DNA of 64,000 nucleotides from Parvibaculum sp. (GCA_017642695.1 JAEPQD010000001.1:186001-250000), one strand, 5' to 3'. Positions 10,036-19,495 are shown, numbered from the stretch's first letter. Numbers and translations: made by a program. Notes: generated by a model not told the origin, from the letters alone.

Positions 10036-10048
10036 TTTTTAACGAGGC

Positions 10049-11635
10049 CTAGTAACCCACAGCGGCGCCATCCTTGCGCGGGTCTGACCCGCCGACCAGG
10101 GTGCCGCGCTCGTGATCGATGAAGATCGCCTGTCCGCCACCATGCGGCATCACGGCGTCCTTGATCGCATGCCCCCGGGCAACGAGCCCTTCGCGCACTT
10201 CCGTCGAAAGCCCGCGTTCGAGGTCGAGCGCCTCCGCCCCCGGAAAGGCGCGCGCGCTGTCTAGCGCCTGCTGCACATCCATGTCGTAATCGAGCATGTT
10301 GGAAATGACATGCGCATGGCCGACCGCCTGATAGGCGCCCCCCATGACGCCAAAGGGCATCGTGACACGGCCCTTTTCCACCACCATCGCCGGAATGATC
10401 GTGTGGAGAGGCCGCTTGCCACCCATGACGCAGTTCGCGTGTCCCTCCTCCATCACGAAACCCGAGCCCCGGTTCTGGAACATGACACCGGATTCGGGGG
10501 CGAGAATGCCCGAGCCAAAGCCGAAGAAGAGGGAGTTGATAAAGGAGACGGCGTTCCGGTCCCGATCCACCACAGTCAGATAAACTGTATCGCGGTTCAG
10601 CGGATCGCGCAGCGTCGAGAGATCGTCAATCCGACGGTCGGGATCGATTCGCGCGGCAAGCTCGTCCGCAAGTTTCTCCGACAGAAGCCACTCCACCGGT
10701 ACGTCGCCAAATGAGGGATCGGCCACGTATCTGTCGCGCAGATCGTAGGCGAGCCGCGCCGCCTCCATTTCAAGATGGAACCGGACAGCGCCATGAGGAT
10801 CGAGCCCGTCGAGCCCCACGCGCGAAAGAATATTCAGCATCACAAGTGCCGTAATGCCCTGCCCGTTTGGCGGAATCTCGCATATCTCCCGGCCCCGGTA
10901 GCTCGTCCGGATCGGCGTGACGTAATCGCAAGCCGTCTCCGCAAAATCCTCGAGCGTGTGACAGCCGCCAAGCGAATTGAGCTTCGTCACCATGTCTTGG
11001 GCCAGCACTCCCTCGTAGAAGGCGTCACGGCCCTTCTCGCCGATGAGACGAAGCGTCTTCGCGAGAACTGGCAGACGAAACTTGTCCCCGGCCTTCGGCG
11101 CCTTGCCGCTTCTCGTGTACTGCGATGATGCATCCGCATCATGCGCTAGATGTCCTTCGAGAAAACGCCATTCGAGCGCGATACGCGGCGCAACAGCAAA
11201 GCCGTCCTCGGCGAGCCGGATCGCTGGTTCGAAGACACGGCCAGGCTCCATCGTTCCATGATCCGCGAGCAGCCGGACCCAGGCATCGACAGCACCAGGC
11301 ACCGTTACCGAATGAACGCTGTTGAGCGAGAGGTCACCGCCAACCGCCTTCAGCTTGTCCAGTGTCAGCGCCTTCGGCGCTCGGCCCGAACCGTTGAGCC
11401 CGACGATGTCGCCACTTCCGCTTTTTGAGAGCAATGCGAAACAGTCGCCGCCGATACCGGTATTGTAGGGCTCCACAACACAGAGAACGGCGCTTGCCGC
11501 AATCGCCGCGTCGACCGCATTGCCGCCCGCCCGCAGAATCGAGATCGCCGCTTCCGCGGCAAGGGGTTGCGAGGTGGCGCACATGCCATTGACACTGTGA
11601 ACCGTCGATCGTCCCGGAAGATGCAGATCGCGCAT
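10049..11635 (-). CDS. ggt: Gamma-glutamyltransferase family protein
   Basis: A 528-residue N-terminal-nucleophile hydrolase that cleaves or transfers gamma-glutamyl groups (glutathione or related amides). The large-subunit part begins MCATSQPLAAEAAISILRAGGNAVDAAIA. The autoprocessing site is RDTVYLTVVD, where the Thr would become the nucleophile, followed by the small subunit with NRGSGF, GGKRPLHTIIPAMV and the terminal GGSDPRKDGAAVGY. The residue two after the Thr is Tyr rather than the usual His of TTH. There is no signal peptide, unlike periplasmic E. coli Ggt. It starts six bases after the small HTH gene, in one operon. Confidence 0.9.
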   Translation of the reverse strand: MRDLHLPGRSTVHSVNGMCATSQPLAAEAAISILRAGGNAVDAAIAASAVLCVVEPYNTGIGGDCFALLSKSGSGDIVGLNGSGRAPKALTLDKLKAVGGDLSLNSVHSVTVPGAVDAWVRLLADHGTMEPGRVFEPAIRLAEDGFAVAPRIALEWRFLEGHLAHDADASSQYTRSGKAPKAGDKFRLPVLAKTLRLIGEKGRDAFYEGVLAQDMVTKLNSLGGCHTLEDFAETACDYVTPIRTSYRGREICEIPPNGQGITALVMLNILSRVGLDGLDPHGAVRFHLEMEAARLAYDLRDRYVADPSFGDVPVEWLLSEKLADELAARIDPDRRIDDLSTLRDPLNRDTVYLTVVDRDRNAVSFINSLFFGFGSGILAPESGVMFQNRGSGFVMEEGHANCVMGGKRPLHTIIPAMVVEKGRVTMPFGVMGGAYQAVGHAHVISNMLDYDMDVQQALDSARAFPGAEALDLERGLSTEVREGLVARGHAIKDAVMPHGGGQAIFIDHERGTLVGGSDPRKDGAAVGY

Positions 11636-11641
11636 GAAGGT

Positions 11642-11992
11642 TCAACCGTTGCGGGTAGCGAGAATGAGTGATTGAAGATCGGCGACCGCGCGCTCGATGC
11701 GGACAAGCCTCGCATCCATCTCATCGAGTTTGGCCATGATTGCGGCGTCGCCACTCTTCGGAGGTGCGGGCACAGGGGTCGAGACCCCCGCCTTGTTAGC
11801 GGTTTCAGCAGGCGTCGCGCCGAGAAGCGCGGCAATAACACCCACCTCTTGCGGCGCGAGCTCGCGTTGGTCTTTCCATATCTCGTCGACCTGTCCCCGG
11901 GACAGACGAAGGGCGGCCGCAACATCGTCGCGCGTCCGCCCCGCTTCCTTTAGTTTCGCGTCGAACCATTCCTGGTCGAAGAAAAGCGCCAT
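11642..11992 (-). CDS. Small helix-turn-helix (XRE-like) protein
   Basis: A 116-residue protein. Residues about 10-65 read as an XRE/Cro-type helix-turn-helix (AGRTRDDVAAALRLSRGQVDEIWK then LAPQEVGVIAALLGATPAE). A Pro/Ala linker follows, then a C-terminal helix (IMAKLDEMDARLVRIERAVADLQSLIL) with coiled-coil heptads suited to dimerisation. It lies between enoyl-CoA hydratase (seven bases) and ggt (six bases) on the same strand, so it is probably an in-operon regulator. Target genes are unknown. Confidence 0.75.
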   Translation of the reverse strand: MALFFDQEWFDAKLKEAGRTRDDVAAALRLSRGQVDEIWKDQRELAPQEVGVIAALLGATPAETANKAGVSTPVPAPPKSGDAAIMAKLDEMDARLVRIERAVADLQSLILATRNG

Positions 11993-11999
11993 ACCTTGC

Positions 12000-12815
12000 T
12001 CAGCGTCCCTTGAACACGGGTGCGCGCTTTTCGAGAAAACTGCGCACGCCTTCGCGATGATCTTCCGTCTGGAAGAGTTTACCCAGCGTACCGCTTACCC
12101 AGCTACCGATTTCGCGCAAATCGCCGTAAGACGTGCGGCGAAGCCCCTCCTTCATGAAGCGAAGCGCGAGTGGCGCGTTTGCCGCGATCCGTCCCGCAAG
12201 CGCCATCGCGTGGTCCATCAGCTCTTCATGCGGCACGACCTCGCTGACGAGCCCGATCCGTCCTGCCTCGACAGCATCGATCACATCACCGGTAAAGAGA
12301 AGTTCCGCCGCTTTGGCGGGGCCGACAATCGCCGGAAGCCGCCAGAGTCCGCCCACATCGGTGATGAGGCCGCGCTTGATGAAGATTTCGCCGAACTTCG
12401 CCTGTTCGGAAGCAATGCGAATGTCGGCGAAGAGCGTCAACTCCATGCCCCAGCCGACTGCTGCGCCGTTCACCGCCGCGATCACCGGCCGATCACACTC
12501 AAGAGCCGCAACAGCAGCAGGCGTCGGTTCGGGCCGTACACTCGTGAGCCGCGTGATGCTCTGCTCATGCTGCTCACCGGTCATCATCTCCTTCACATCT
12601 TCGCCAGAGCAGAAAGCAGGGTCCGAACCCGTGACGATCACGCAGCGCACGTCCGGGTCGGCCGATGCAGCACGGAAGGCCGCCTCCACCTCATCATAGG
12701 CGCGGCGGTTGAGCGCGTTGCGCCGCTCCGGCCGGTTGATCGTGACGATGGCGATGTGATCCTTCACGTCGTAGAGAACGCAGGTGAACTCCGATGGCGC
12801 AATGCGCGGTGTCAT
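12000..12815 (-). CDS. Enoyl-CoA hydratase/isomerase family protein
   Basis: A 271-residue crotonase-fold protein acting on acyl-CoA thioesters. The oxyanion-hole regions are seen: SDPAFCSGEDVKEMM and NGAAVGWGMELTLFADIRIASE. The following FGEIFIKRGLITDVGGLWRLPAIVG block places Asp/Gly where classical hydratases have the second catalytic Glu, so the exact reaction (hydratase, isomerase or other) is open. A GGGAGGAAG ribosome site precedes the ATG. It is part of a leftward run with YeiH and a dienoyl-CoA reductase-like SDR upstream, consistent with fatty-acid or other acyl-CoA oxidation. Confidence 0.87.
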   Translation of the reverse strand: MTPRIAPSEFTCVLYDVKDHIAIVTINRPERRNALNRRAYDEVEAAFRAASADPDVRCVIVTGSDPAFCSGEDVKEMMTGEQHEQSITRLTSVRPEPTPAAVAALECDRPVIAAVNGAAVGWGMELTLFADIRIASEQAKFGEIFIKRGLITDVGGLWRLPAIVGPAKAAELLFTGDVIDAVEAGRIGLVSEVVPHEELMDHAMALAGRIAANAPLALRFMKEGLRRTSYGDLREIGSWVSGTLGKLFQTEDHREGVRSFLEKRAPVFKGR

Positions 12816-12877
12816 GACTTCCTCCCTTTCGAATTCTTTCCCCGAAGCCTAGCTGTGCCGCGGCCGTGAGCAAGACT

Positions 12878-13990
12878 TCAGGCAAGGAATTCAAGCGAAA
12901 CCAGCACAAGGCCGGCAATCCAGACCGTCTCGGCAACCATGAGTCCGACAGGCCGCCAGCCCGCAGAAGCGAGATCGCGGAAGGAGGTTTTCATGCCAAG
13001 CGCCGCGATGGCGGCGACGAGACACCAGCGGGAGACGTCCGTCGCTACGTCAACCACGGATGCCGTCAGCAAGCCGAGGCTGTTGATGACGACAAGCGCG
13101 GCGAAACCGACAAGAAACAGCGGCACAAGTCTGGTTCCGCCCGATGCACGAGCACCACCGGACCGGCTGACCACGAAAGCGATACAGAAGACGACCGGCA
13201 GCAACATTGCGACACGCAGCAGTTTGACATAGGTGGCCACATCGCCTGTCTCGACCGAGACCATGTAGCCTGCGCCCACGACCTGCGCGACATCATGGAT
13301 CGTACCGCCGAGAAATATCCCCGCCTTCGTATCGTCGAGACCGATCATGCCGACAAAGACCGGATAGAGAACCATCGCCAGCGTCGACAGCGCTGTGATG
13401 GCGACCACGGTCAGGATCGTGTCACGCTCGTTTTCGTCGCGGCGCGGCAGGACCGAGGCGATGGCGAGCGCGGCCGACGCCCCGCAGATGGCAACGGCGC
13501 CGCCGGAAAGAACGCCAAAGATCCGGCCAAGCCCCAGCAAGCGCGACAGAAGGACGCCCGCAAGGATCGTCGTTCCGACCCCCGCAACGACGGTGAGCAC
13601 CGGTACGACGCCTAGGCTCGCGATTTCCCCGGCTGTAATCCGCACTCCGAGCAGCGCCACGCCGATCCTGAGGATGGTGCGGGAAGAGAACTCGATCCCG
13701 GCAACGCAGCGGCCTTCCTCATGCAGAAAGTGAAACGCCATGCCGAAGAGCAGCGCGAACAGCATGACCGGCGCGCCGTAGTGCTGCGAAAGCCAGGACG
13801 AGGCGAGCGCGATCGTGACCGCAACAAGGACACCCGGATAGACCGCATGAACGAGTGCACCCTTCGGCAACCGGTGCAACAGCGACCGCGAGGACAGCGC
13901 GCTGCGCTCGGCCTGCACAATCCCTTCCATGCTCTCGAGAGACTCGAGCTGTTTCAGCGATCGCGGTGTGCCGCGCTCGGGCGATGTCAT
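12878..13990 (-). CDS. YeiH-family putative sulfate exporter (UPF0324)
   Basis: A 370-residue polytopic inner-membrane protein of the YeiH/UPF0324 family, with about ten hydrophobic segments. Family hallmarks include the LLGVRITAGEIASLG stretch, GVLSGGAVAICGASAALAIASVLP and GIFLGGTIHDVAQVVGAGY. Members have been proposed to export sulfate or related anions; this is weakly supported. Its ATG directly follows the stop codon of the upstream SDR gene, so the two are likely co-translated. The ribosome site is weak, which fits coupling. Confidence 0.88.
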   Translation of the reverse strand: MTSPERGTPRSLKQLESLESMEGIVQAERSALSSRSLLHRLPKGALVHAVYPGVLVAVTIALASSWLSQHYGAPVMLFALLFGMAFHFLHEEGRCVAGIEFSSRTILRIGVALLGVRITAGEIASLGVVPVLTVVAGVGTTILAGVLLSRLLGLGRIFGVLSGGAVAICGASAALAIASVLPRRDENERDTILTVVAITALSTLAMVLYPVFVGMIGLDDTKAGIFLGGTIHDVAQVVGAGYMVSVETGDVATYVKLLRVAMLLPVVFCIAFVVSRSGGARASGGTRLVPLFLVGFAALVVINSLGLLTASVVDVATDVSRWCLVAAIAALGMKTSFRDLASAGWRPVGLMVAETVWIAGLVLVSLEFLA

Positions 13991-14794
13991 CTAGGCGAAT
14001 TCACCAAGCGCGTCGGCACCGGCATCGCCGAGCTTCGATCCGCCATCGCAATCGACGATGGTGCCCGTGATGTATTTCGCGTTGTCGGTCGAGAGAAACA
14101 GCGCCGTGTCGGCAATGTCGGTCTTGTCGCCGTAGTCGCGGAGAGCAATCCGCGACTTGATCGACTGCTCCATCTCCGCCGTCGGCGCCAACCGCGCCAT
14201 ACCTTCCGTGTCGGAAATCGGGCCCGGCGAGATCGCGTTGACGCGGACACCAGCCGGGCCCCACTCCATGGCGAGACACTTGGTCAGCATGTTGATGCCC
14301 GCTTTTGCTGCGCAGACATGCGACTGGAACACGCTCGGGTTCACCGCCTGCGGCGCGGTGATTGATATAAGCGATGCGCCTGGGCGGTTCAGATACTGGA
14401 ACGATGCGCGCAGCACATTGAACGTGCCGATCAGATCGATATCGACGACGGTCTTGAAACCCTTCGACGACATGCCGAGCGCGGGCGCAACGAAATTGCC
14501 CGCAGCCCCGGATATCACGATATCGAAATTACCGAGACTCTCCTGCGCCCGCTTCATCGACTGCTCGACGGAGTCGAAGTCGCGCACATCGGCCGCCATG
14601 CCGATGGCATCGAAACCCTCATCCGTGATGGTCTTTGCGGCAGCGGTGATCTTCTCGTGGCTGCGGCTGATAAGCGCTATCCTTGCTCCCGCGCGCGCGA
14701 AATGCTGCGCGATACCAAGATTGATGCCGCTCGAAGCGCCAGCCACGAAAGCGGTCTTGCCTGCGAGCACCTTTTCCCTGAATGCATCCGCCAT
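13991..14794 (-). CDS. SDR oxidoreductase, 2,4-dienoyl-CoA reductase-like
   Basis: A 267-residue NAD(P)-dependent short-chain dehydrogenase. Cofactor motif GASSGINLGIAQ is near the N terminus and ISGAAGNFVAPAL replaces NNAG. The segment SHVCAAKAGINMLTKCLAMEWG keeps the Lys but has no Tyr four residues earlier. That pattern, plus SPGPISDTEGMARL, matches peroxisomal-type 2,4-dienoyl-CoA reductases (DECR2-like), which saturate dienoyl-CoA from unsaturated fatty acids. The ATG at 14794 has GGGAG upstream; the in-frame extension to 14869 lacks a good site. It heads a leftward operon with YeiH. Confidence 0.85.
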   Translation of the reverse strand: MADAFREKVLAGKTAFVAGASSGINLGIAQHFARAGARIALISRSHEKITAAAKTITDEGFDAIGMAADVRDFDSVEQSMKRAQESLGNFDIVISGAAGNFVAPALGMSSKGFKTVVDIDLIGTFNVLRASFQYLNRPGASLISITAPQAVNPSVFQSHVCAAKAGINMLTKCLAMEWGPAGVRVNAISPGPISDTEGMARLAPTAEMEQSIKSRIALRDYGDKTDIADTALFLSTDNAKYITGTIVDCDGGSKLGDAGADALGEFA

Positions 14795-14976
14795 CTTGTT
14801 CTCCCTGTTCAATGCGCCGGTTGCGCCTGCATTGGCCCGCATCAAGCCTGCATTTCGGGGCTCCCGCAACCCCGCCGGAGCATTTGTAGACCGGCAACCG
14901 AGGCACTAGACTGCGTTCTCACCGGCCTTCCGCAAGGGAAGTCCGGCAACACGCGCAAGGATGGCGGCAAGGCATA

Positions 14977-16065
14977 ATGGCATTCGTGAAGGGAGCGGGC
15001 ATTCTGGCGGCAGCGTTGGCTCTTATCATGCTGATGAGTTTCTGGGCTGCGGGACGTGCCCGCGATGCGCTGGACTCCGAAGCACGAGAAAAGCTTCTTG
15101 CCGAAGGCATTGCGCACAACTTTGCTGAACTGCCGGACGGCGTCGTGCATTATCGCCTCGAGGGACCGGAAAGCGGACCTGTCGTCGTCCTCGTGCATGG
15201 CTTCTCCACGCCCTCTATCGTCTGGGACGACTACTTTACCCCCCTGACCGAGGCCGGATATCGCGTCCTCGCCTATGACAATTTCGGCCGCGGTCTCTCC
15301 AGCCGGCCAGACATCGTTTACGACGCCGATCTTTTCGACCGCCAGCTCGCCGGCCTGCTCGAAACATTGAACATCAATCGTCGCATCGATCTGGTCGGCT
15401 ACTCGATGGGCGGCGCCATCGCGGCGATCTTTACGGCCCGGCATCCAGATCTCGTGCGCTCCGTGACACTCGTGGCACCCGCAGGCCTCGGCGTCGCAGC
15501 AAACGAAAATGCAGAAATGCTGAAGCGCCCATTGATCGGGGACTGGATCGTGCGCCTTTTCGGCACCAGGATTTTCTACAGCGCAGCTGCTGGAGAGGCG
15601 AAAAGTGCGCCCAATCCCGGCGCCTTCCTGGCGGGCTTCAACCGGCAACTCGAGTATCGTGGCTATGGCGATGCGCTGCTTTCGACCATGCGTCACTATC
15701 CTCTCGCCGGTGCCGATGCCTCGTTCGCTGCGATCGGTGCATCGGAGCACCCGGTTCTCGCTATCTGGGGCGAAACCGACGAAGTGGTGCCCTACGAGAA
15801 CGCCACCCGACTGATGGCGCTCATTCCGCAGGCGCAGCTTCGCTCCTATCCGGCGACCGGGCACAACATTGCCTTCGCCGATCCCGGCCTCGTGAGCGGG
15901 CTGATCGCCGATTTCCTGAAAACACAGGATGCGCGGGTGACATCGGCTGGCATGGGCGGAAAGCCGCGCGGACCCTTGGTGCGCATGGAATCGCGTCGCT
16001 GCGGGAGCTGCAGCCATGACCCGGCCGGGGACGAGTCGGTTGTGGAAATGCCGGACGCGAATTGA
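14977..16065 (+). CDS. Alpha/beta hydrolase, membrane-anchored or exported
   Basis: A 362-residue hydrolase. A hydrophobic N-terminal segment (ILAAALALIMLMSFWAAG, about residues 8-25) is a signal anchor or signal peptide. The alpha/beta-hydrolase domain shows the oxyanion motif VLVHGFSTPSIVWDD, the nucleophile elbow GYSMGGA, the acid in WGETDEVVPY and the His in ATGHNIAF. The last ~50 residues are Arg/Cys-rich and unlike the family. It may be an esterase or lipase-like enzyme at the periplasmic face; the substrate is unknown. pabB starts 22 bases later but is functionally unrelated. Confidence 0.85.
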   Translation: MAFVKGAGILAAALALIMLMSFWAAGRARDALDSEAREKLLAEGIAHNFAELPDGVVHYRLEGPESGPVVVLVHGFSTPSIVWDDYFTPLTEAGYRVLAYDNFGRGLSSRPDIVYDADLFDRQLAGLLETLNINRRIDLVGYSMGGAIAAIFTARHPDLVRSVTLVAPAGLGVAANENAEMLKRPLIGDWIVRLFGTRIFYSAAAGEAKSAPNPGAFLAGFNRQLEYRGYGDALLSTMRHYPLAGADASFAAIGASEHPVLAIWGETDEVVPYENATRLMALIPQAQLRSYPATGHNIAFADPGLVSGLIADFLKTQDARVTSAGMGGKPRGPLVRMESRRCGSCSHDPAGDESVVEMPDAN

Positions 16066-16087
16066 CGGCAGAAAGAGAGCACGCCGA

Positions 16088-17521
16088 GTGAACGTACCGC
16101 TCGTCGAAGAGCTGGAATGGAATACGCCGCACGAACTCTTCCGCGGGCTGGCGGCGGAACCTTTCGCCCTGTTTCTGGACAGCGCAACCGCGGCGCCGGG
16201 CAAGAACGCCTCTCTGCACGGACGCTGGAGCTTCCTCGCTTTCGATCCCTTCGACCGGTTGACCCTGCGCGCCGAAGACGGCACGAAACCCTTCGACCTC
16301 CTGAAACAGAAGCTCGCAAGCCTGCCCGCGCTTGAAACATGCGGCGCCCTGCCGCCCTTTCCGGGCGGCGCAGCGGGGTTCTTCGGCTACGGGCTTGGCC
16401 GTACGCTGGAAACCCTGCCACCTGAAAGACGTCCTTTCGCCATCGACGATCAGCAACTGCCCGACATGGCACTCGGCTTCTACGATGTAATTCTCGCCTT
16501 CGACATGATGGAAAAGCGCGCCTACATCCTGTCCACCGGCTTGCCGGAGAGCAACGCGACAGCGCGCACGGAGAGAGCGAAGCGGCGGATAGCGGAATGT
16601 CGCCAGCGTCTTTCATCCCTGCAAGCACCACCTGAACGAAGCCCAGCGGCCCCGTATCCTCTCGTTTCGAATTTCACCCGCGAGGGATATGAACGCGCGG
16701 TCGCGCGTGTCGTCGATTATATTCATGCTGGCGATATCTTTCAGGCGAACCTCTCCCAGCGCTTCGAGACGCAACTCGCGGAAAGCGACGATCCCTACGC
16801 ACTCTACCTGCGCTTGCGCAAGGCGAGCCCCGCGCCCTTCTCCGCCTTCTTCAATTTTGGCGAAGGCGCTGTTGTCTCCTCGTCGCCCGAACGCTTTCTG
16901 CATTGCCGCGCCAGCGAGGTCGAAACGAAACCCATCAAAGGCACACGGCCGAGAGGGGCAACGCCAGAAGAAGACCGTCGACTGGCGGAGGAATTGCTGG
17001 CGTCGGAGAAGGACCGCGCGGAGAACATCATGATCGTCGATCTGCTGCGAAATGACCTCTCTCGCACCTGCGAGGATGACTCCGTGATCGTGGAAAAGCT
17101 CTGCGAACTCGAGAGTTTCGCCAATGTGCATCACCTCGTATCGACCGTACGCGGAAAACTGAGAGCGGACACGAATGCGGTCGACCTGCTTGCCGCCTGC
17201 TTTCCGGGCGGTTCCGTGACCGGAGCGCCGAAGCGCCGCGCTATGGAGATCATCGCCGAACTCGAGCCGACCGTACGCGGACCGTATTGTGGCGCCATTG
17301 GCTATCTCGGTACCGATGGCGGCATGGATACGTCGATAGCAATACGTACCATCGTGGTGAAGGGAGCGCGCGCCACCTTCCAGGCCGGGGGCGGCATCGT
17401 TGCCGATTCCGTTCCGGCGGCCGAATACGAAGAAACGCTCGCCAAGGCGCGCGACATGCGCAGCGCACTGTCGGGAGAGGGGACCGAGAACGATGAACTC
17501 GTTGCAGAGGAGCGCGGATGA
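16088..17521 (+). CDS. pabB: Aminodeoxychorismate synthase component I
   Basis: A 477-residue chorismate-binding enzyme. With PabA it converts chorismate and glutamine-derived ammonia to 4-amino-4-deoxychorismate for folate synthesis. The motif is PIKGTRPRG; the Lys here (PIKGT rather than PIAGT) distinguishes PabB from anthranilate synthase TrpE. Further motifs are SSSPERFL, EKDRAENIMIVDLLRND, FPGGSVTGAPK and YCGAIGYLG. I take the GTG at 16088 (VNVPLVEELEW) as start; an in-frame ATG at 16016 would overlap the hydrolase gene and adds a non-family Arg-rich stretch. The stop overlaps pabA by four bases. Confidence 0.93.
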   Translation: MNVPLVEELEWNTPHELFRGLAAEPFALFLDSATAAPGKNASLHGRWSFLAFDPFDRLTLRAEDGTKPFDLLKQKLASLPALETCGALPPFPGGAAGFFGYGLGRTLETLPPERRPFAIDDQQLPDMALGFYDVILAFDMMEKRAYILSTGLPESNATARTERAKRRIAECRQRLSSLQAPPERSPAAPYPLVSNFTREGYERAVARVVDYIHAGDIFQANLSQRFETQLAESDDPYALYLRLRKASPAPFSAFFNFGEGAVVSSSPERFLHCRASEVETKPIKGTRPRGATPEEDRRLAEELLASEKDRAENIMIVDLLRNDLSRTCEDDSVIVEKLCELESFANVHHLVSTVRGKLRADTNAVDLLAACFPGGSVTGAPKRRAMEIIAELEPTVRGPYCGAIGYLGTDGGMDTSIAIRTIVVKGARATFQAGGGIVADSVPAAEYEETLAKARDMRSALSGEGTENDELVAEERG

Positions 17522-18117
17522 TTCTCCTCATCGACAATTTCGACAGCTTCGTGCACAACCTCGCCCGATATGTCGGCGAGCTGGGGTTCGAGCGTCGCAC
17601 CGTTCGCACCGATGAAATTTCCATCGCGGAGGTTCTCGCTCTGCGGCCCCAGGCAATCATCCTGTCTCCCGGTCCGTGCGGACCCGACAAGGCGGGGATT
17701 TCCGTTCCGCTCGTGAAGGAAGCAGCCGCACATGGCATTCCGCTTCTTGGTGTCTGTCTCGGCCACCAGGCGATTGCGTCTGCCTTTGGCGGGCGCATCG
17801 TACGCGCGCCGAAACCCGTGCATGGCAAACCCTCTCAGATCCATCATGAAGGGCAGGAGATATTCGCAGGCCTGCCCTCCCCCTTTACCGCAGGGCGCTA
17901 TCACTCGCTGATAGTGGAACTCCCGCAGGACGGCCCGTTGCACCTCGTCGCGCGGACCGAAGACGGCGTCCCGATGGCGCTTGCGCATGAAAGTCTGCCG
18001 ATCTTTGGCGTGCAGTTTCATCCAGAATCCGTTCTCACCGAACATGGCTACGAGATGCTCTCGAATTTCCTGAAACGCGCAGGCGCAGCGCCTCATCCTG
18101 CAAAGCTGAGCGCATGA
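17518..18117 (+). CDS. pabA: Glutamine amidotransferase, aminodeoxychorismate/anthranilate synthase component II
   Basis: A 199-residue class I glutamine amidotransferase. The nucleophilic Cys is in LGVCLGHQAIA, the oxyanion region in LSPGPCGPDKAG and the His-Glu pair in FGVQFHPESVLTEHG. It supplies ammonia to PabB. Sequence alone does not separate PabA from TrpG, but the flanking pabB and pabC, each joined by an ATGA overlap, decide for the 4-aminobenzoate pathway. It could also serve anthranilate synthase, as in organisms with a shared subunit. Confidence 0.93.
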   Translation: MILLIDNFDSFVHNLARYVGELGFERRTVRTDEISIAEVLALRPQAIILSPGPCGPDKAGISVPLVKEAAAHGIPLLGVCLGHQAIASAFGGRIVRAPKPVHGKPSQIHHEGQEIFAGLPSPFTAGRYHSLIVELPQDGPLHLVARTEDGVPMALAHESLPIFGVQFHPESVLTEHGYEMLSNFLKRAGAAPHPAKLSA

Positions 18118-18962
18118 AGGTCTGGCTCAACGGCTCGATTTCCGATGCCCGGGAAGCACGGATCGATCCCGCAGATCGAGGCTTCCTGCTCGGCGACGGT
18201 CTCTTTGAAACCATGCTCGTACGCAAGGACCACATCGTCTTCTTCGAGGAGCATCTGCTGAGACTGCTGCGGGGAGCCGAGGCGATCGGTCTTCTCCTCC
18301 CCTATACGCCGGAAGGAATTGCCGAAGCCTGCCGCATGCTTTTGCAGGCGAACGACCTTGAGAATGTCGACCGCGCGGCACTTCGGCTCACACTAACTCG
18401 TGGCCCCGCCCCCCGCGGTCTTGCGCTGCCGCCGAACCCGGCACCGACCCTGCTGATCGGCGCCGTCCCCGCGCCCCCCCCGCCCGAGCGGCGTTCCGCA
18501 GCCCTCGTGACACCGCGACGAAACGCCTGGTCTCCCTCGGCGCGACTGAAGGCGTTGCCCTATCTCGACAATGTGCTGGCGAAGGAAGAAGCGCGCGAGA
18601 AGAGCGCCGAGGAGGCGTTGATGCTCGACACATCGGGCCATGTCGCCTGCGCGAGTGCCGCGAACGTCTTCATCTGGGAAGGGGACATGCTCCTCACTCC
18701 ACCGGACAAGGGCGCGATCCTACCCGGCATCACGCGCGCGGCCGTGCTGGAACTTGTACCCGATCTCGGCTTCGAGGCGCGCGAGGAAGAGATAACGCCG
18801 GCGCGGCTGGCGAAGGCGGAAGGTGCCTTCCTGACCAACAGCCTCATGGGGCTCGTACCGCTTTCGCGGATCGACGGGCGGGAAATTCCGGCCTGTCCAA
18901 AGACTGCCCGCCTCGCCGCGGCATACGAACTGTTGCTCGATGCCGCGGCGAAAGACGGGTGA
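18114..18962 (+). CDS. pabC: Aminodeoxychorismate lyase (class IV aminotransferase family)
   Basis: A 282-residue PLP enzyme of fold type IV. The Schiff-base Lys is in RLKALPYLDNVLAK; the phosphate-binding and substrate-loop regions are seen as ACASAANVFIWEGD and ILPGITRAAVLEL. It would release pyruvate from aminodeoxychorismate to give 4-aminobenzoate. Branched-chain and D-amino-acid transaminases share the fold, so the call rests on the overlapping pabB-pabA-pabC order. The ribosome site lies inside the end of pabA. Confidence 0.88.
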   Translation: MKVWLNGSISDAREARIDPADRGFLLGDGLFETMLVRKDHIVFFEEHLLRLLRGAEAIGLLLPYTPEGIAEACRMLLQANDLENVDRAALRLTLTRGPAPRGLALPPNPAPTLLIGAVPAPPPPERRSAALVTPRRNAWSPSARLKALPYLDNVLAKEEAREKSAEEALMLDTSGHVACASAANVFIWEGDMLLTPPDKGAILPGITRAAVLELVPDLGFEAREEEITPARLAKAEGAFLTNSLMGLVPLSRIDGREIPACPKTARLAAAYELLLDAAAKDG

Positions 18963-18965
18963 GCC

Positions 18966-19358
18966 TTATTCGCCGACGGTGAAGTCGCGCCGCGCCGCCG
19001 TGATCGTCACGGTAAATCCGGCGACAACATCAAACAGCGCAAGCATCACCAGCGCGAAGAATGTCGAGGTGCCGAACTGCGGCAGCACGATGAACTCAAC
19101 CAGTGCGATCAGAAGCACGAGCATCGACAAGGCGTGATTGACGATGGTGGACGCGCCTGTCTGTGTGGAATTGATGAGTTCAAGGAACAGCAGGATCAAG
19201 CCGAAGAAGAGAATGAGATCGCCGATGGTGATCGTCCATATCGCCCCCGAGATGAGGGTGACGGTGGTGATCTGCGAATCCATTGTCAGACCGGTCAGAT
19301 AGACAATGATGTTGTAGGCAATGATGACGATCGCCATCAGCGGCAATGTACCGAACAT
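18966..19358 (-). CDS. Small four-helix membrane protein of unknown function
   Basis: A 130-residue protein that is almost entirely hydrophobic, with four predicted transmembrane segments (about 4-25, 33-62, 72-90 and 97-120) and a short charged C-terminal tail. I do not recognise the family beyond similarity to conserved alphaproteobacterial membrane proteins. The ATG has AGAGGA about ten bases upstream. It ends four bases from the pabC stop (convergent) and diverges from the DUF2817 gene. Confidence 0.75.
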   Translation of the reverse strand: MFGTLPLMAIVIIAYNIIVYLTGLTMDSQITTVTLISGAIWTITIGDLILFFGLILLFLELINSTQTGASTIVNHALSMLVLLIALVEFIVLPQFGTSTFFALVMLALFDVVAGFTVTITAARRDFTVGE

Positions 19359-19495
19359 GTCAAAATCCTCTTTTTGCCCCGCGAAACGCGCCTGTTGTGT
19401 GCCACTCTAGCACAGATTTCGGCACCATTGGCCGCCCTTGGCGGACGAATCCCGTCATGATGGTGATGACGGTTAACGGGGGACGGAAACGCAAG

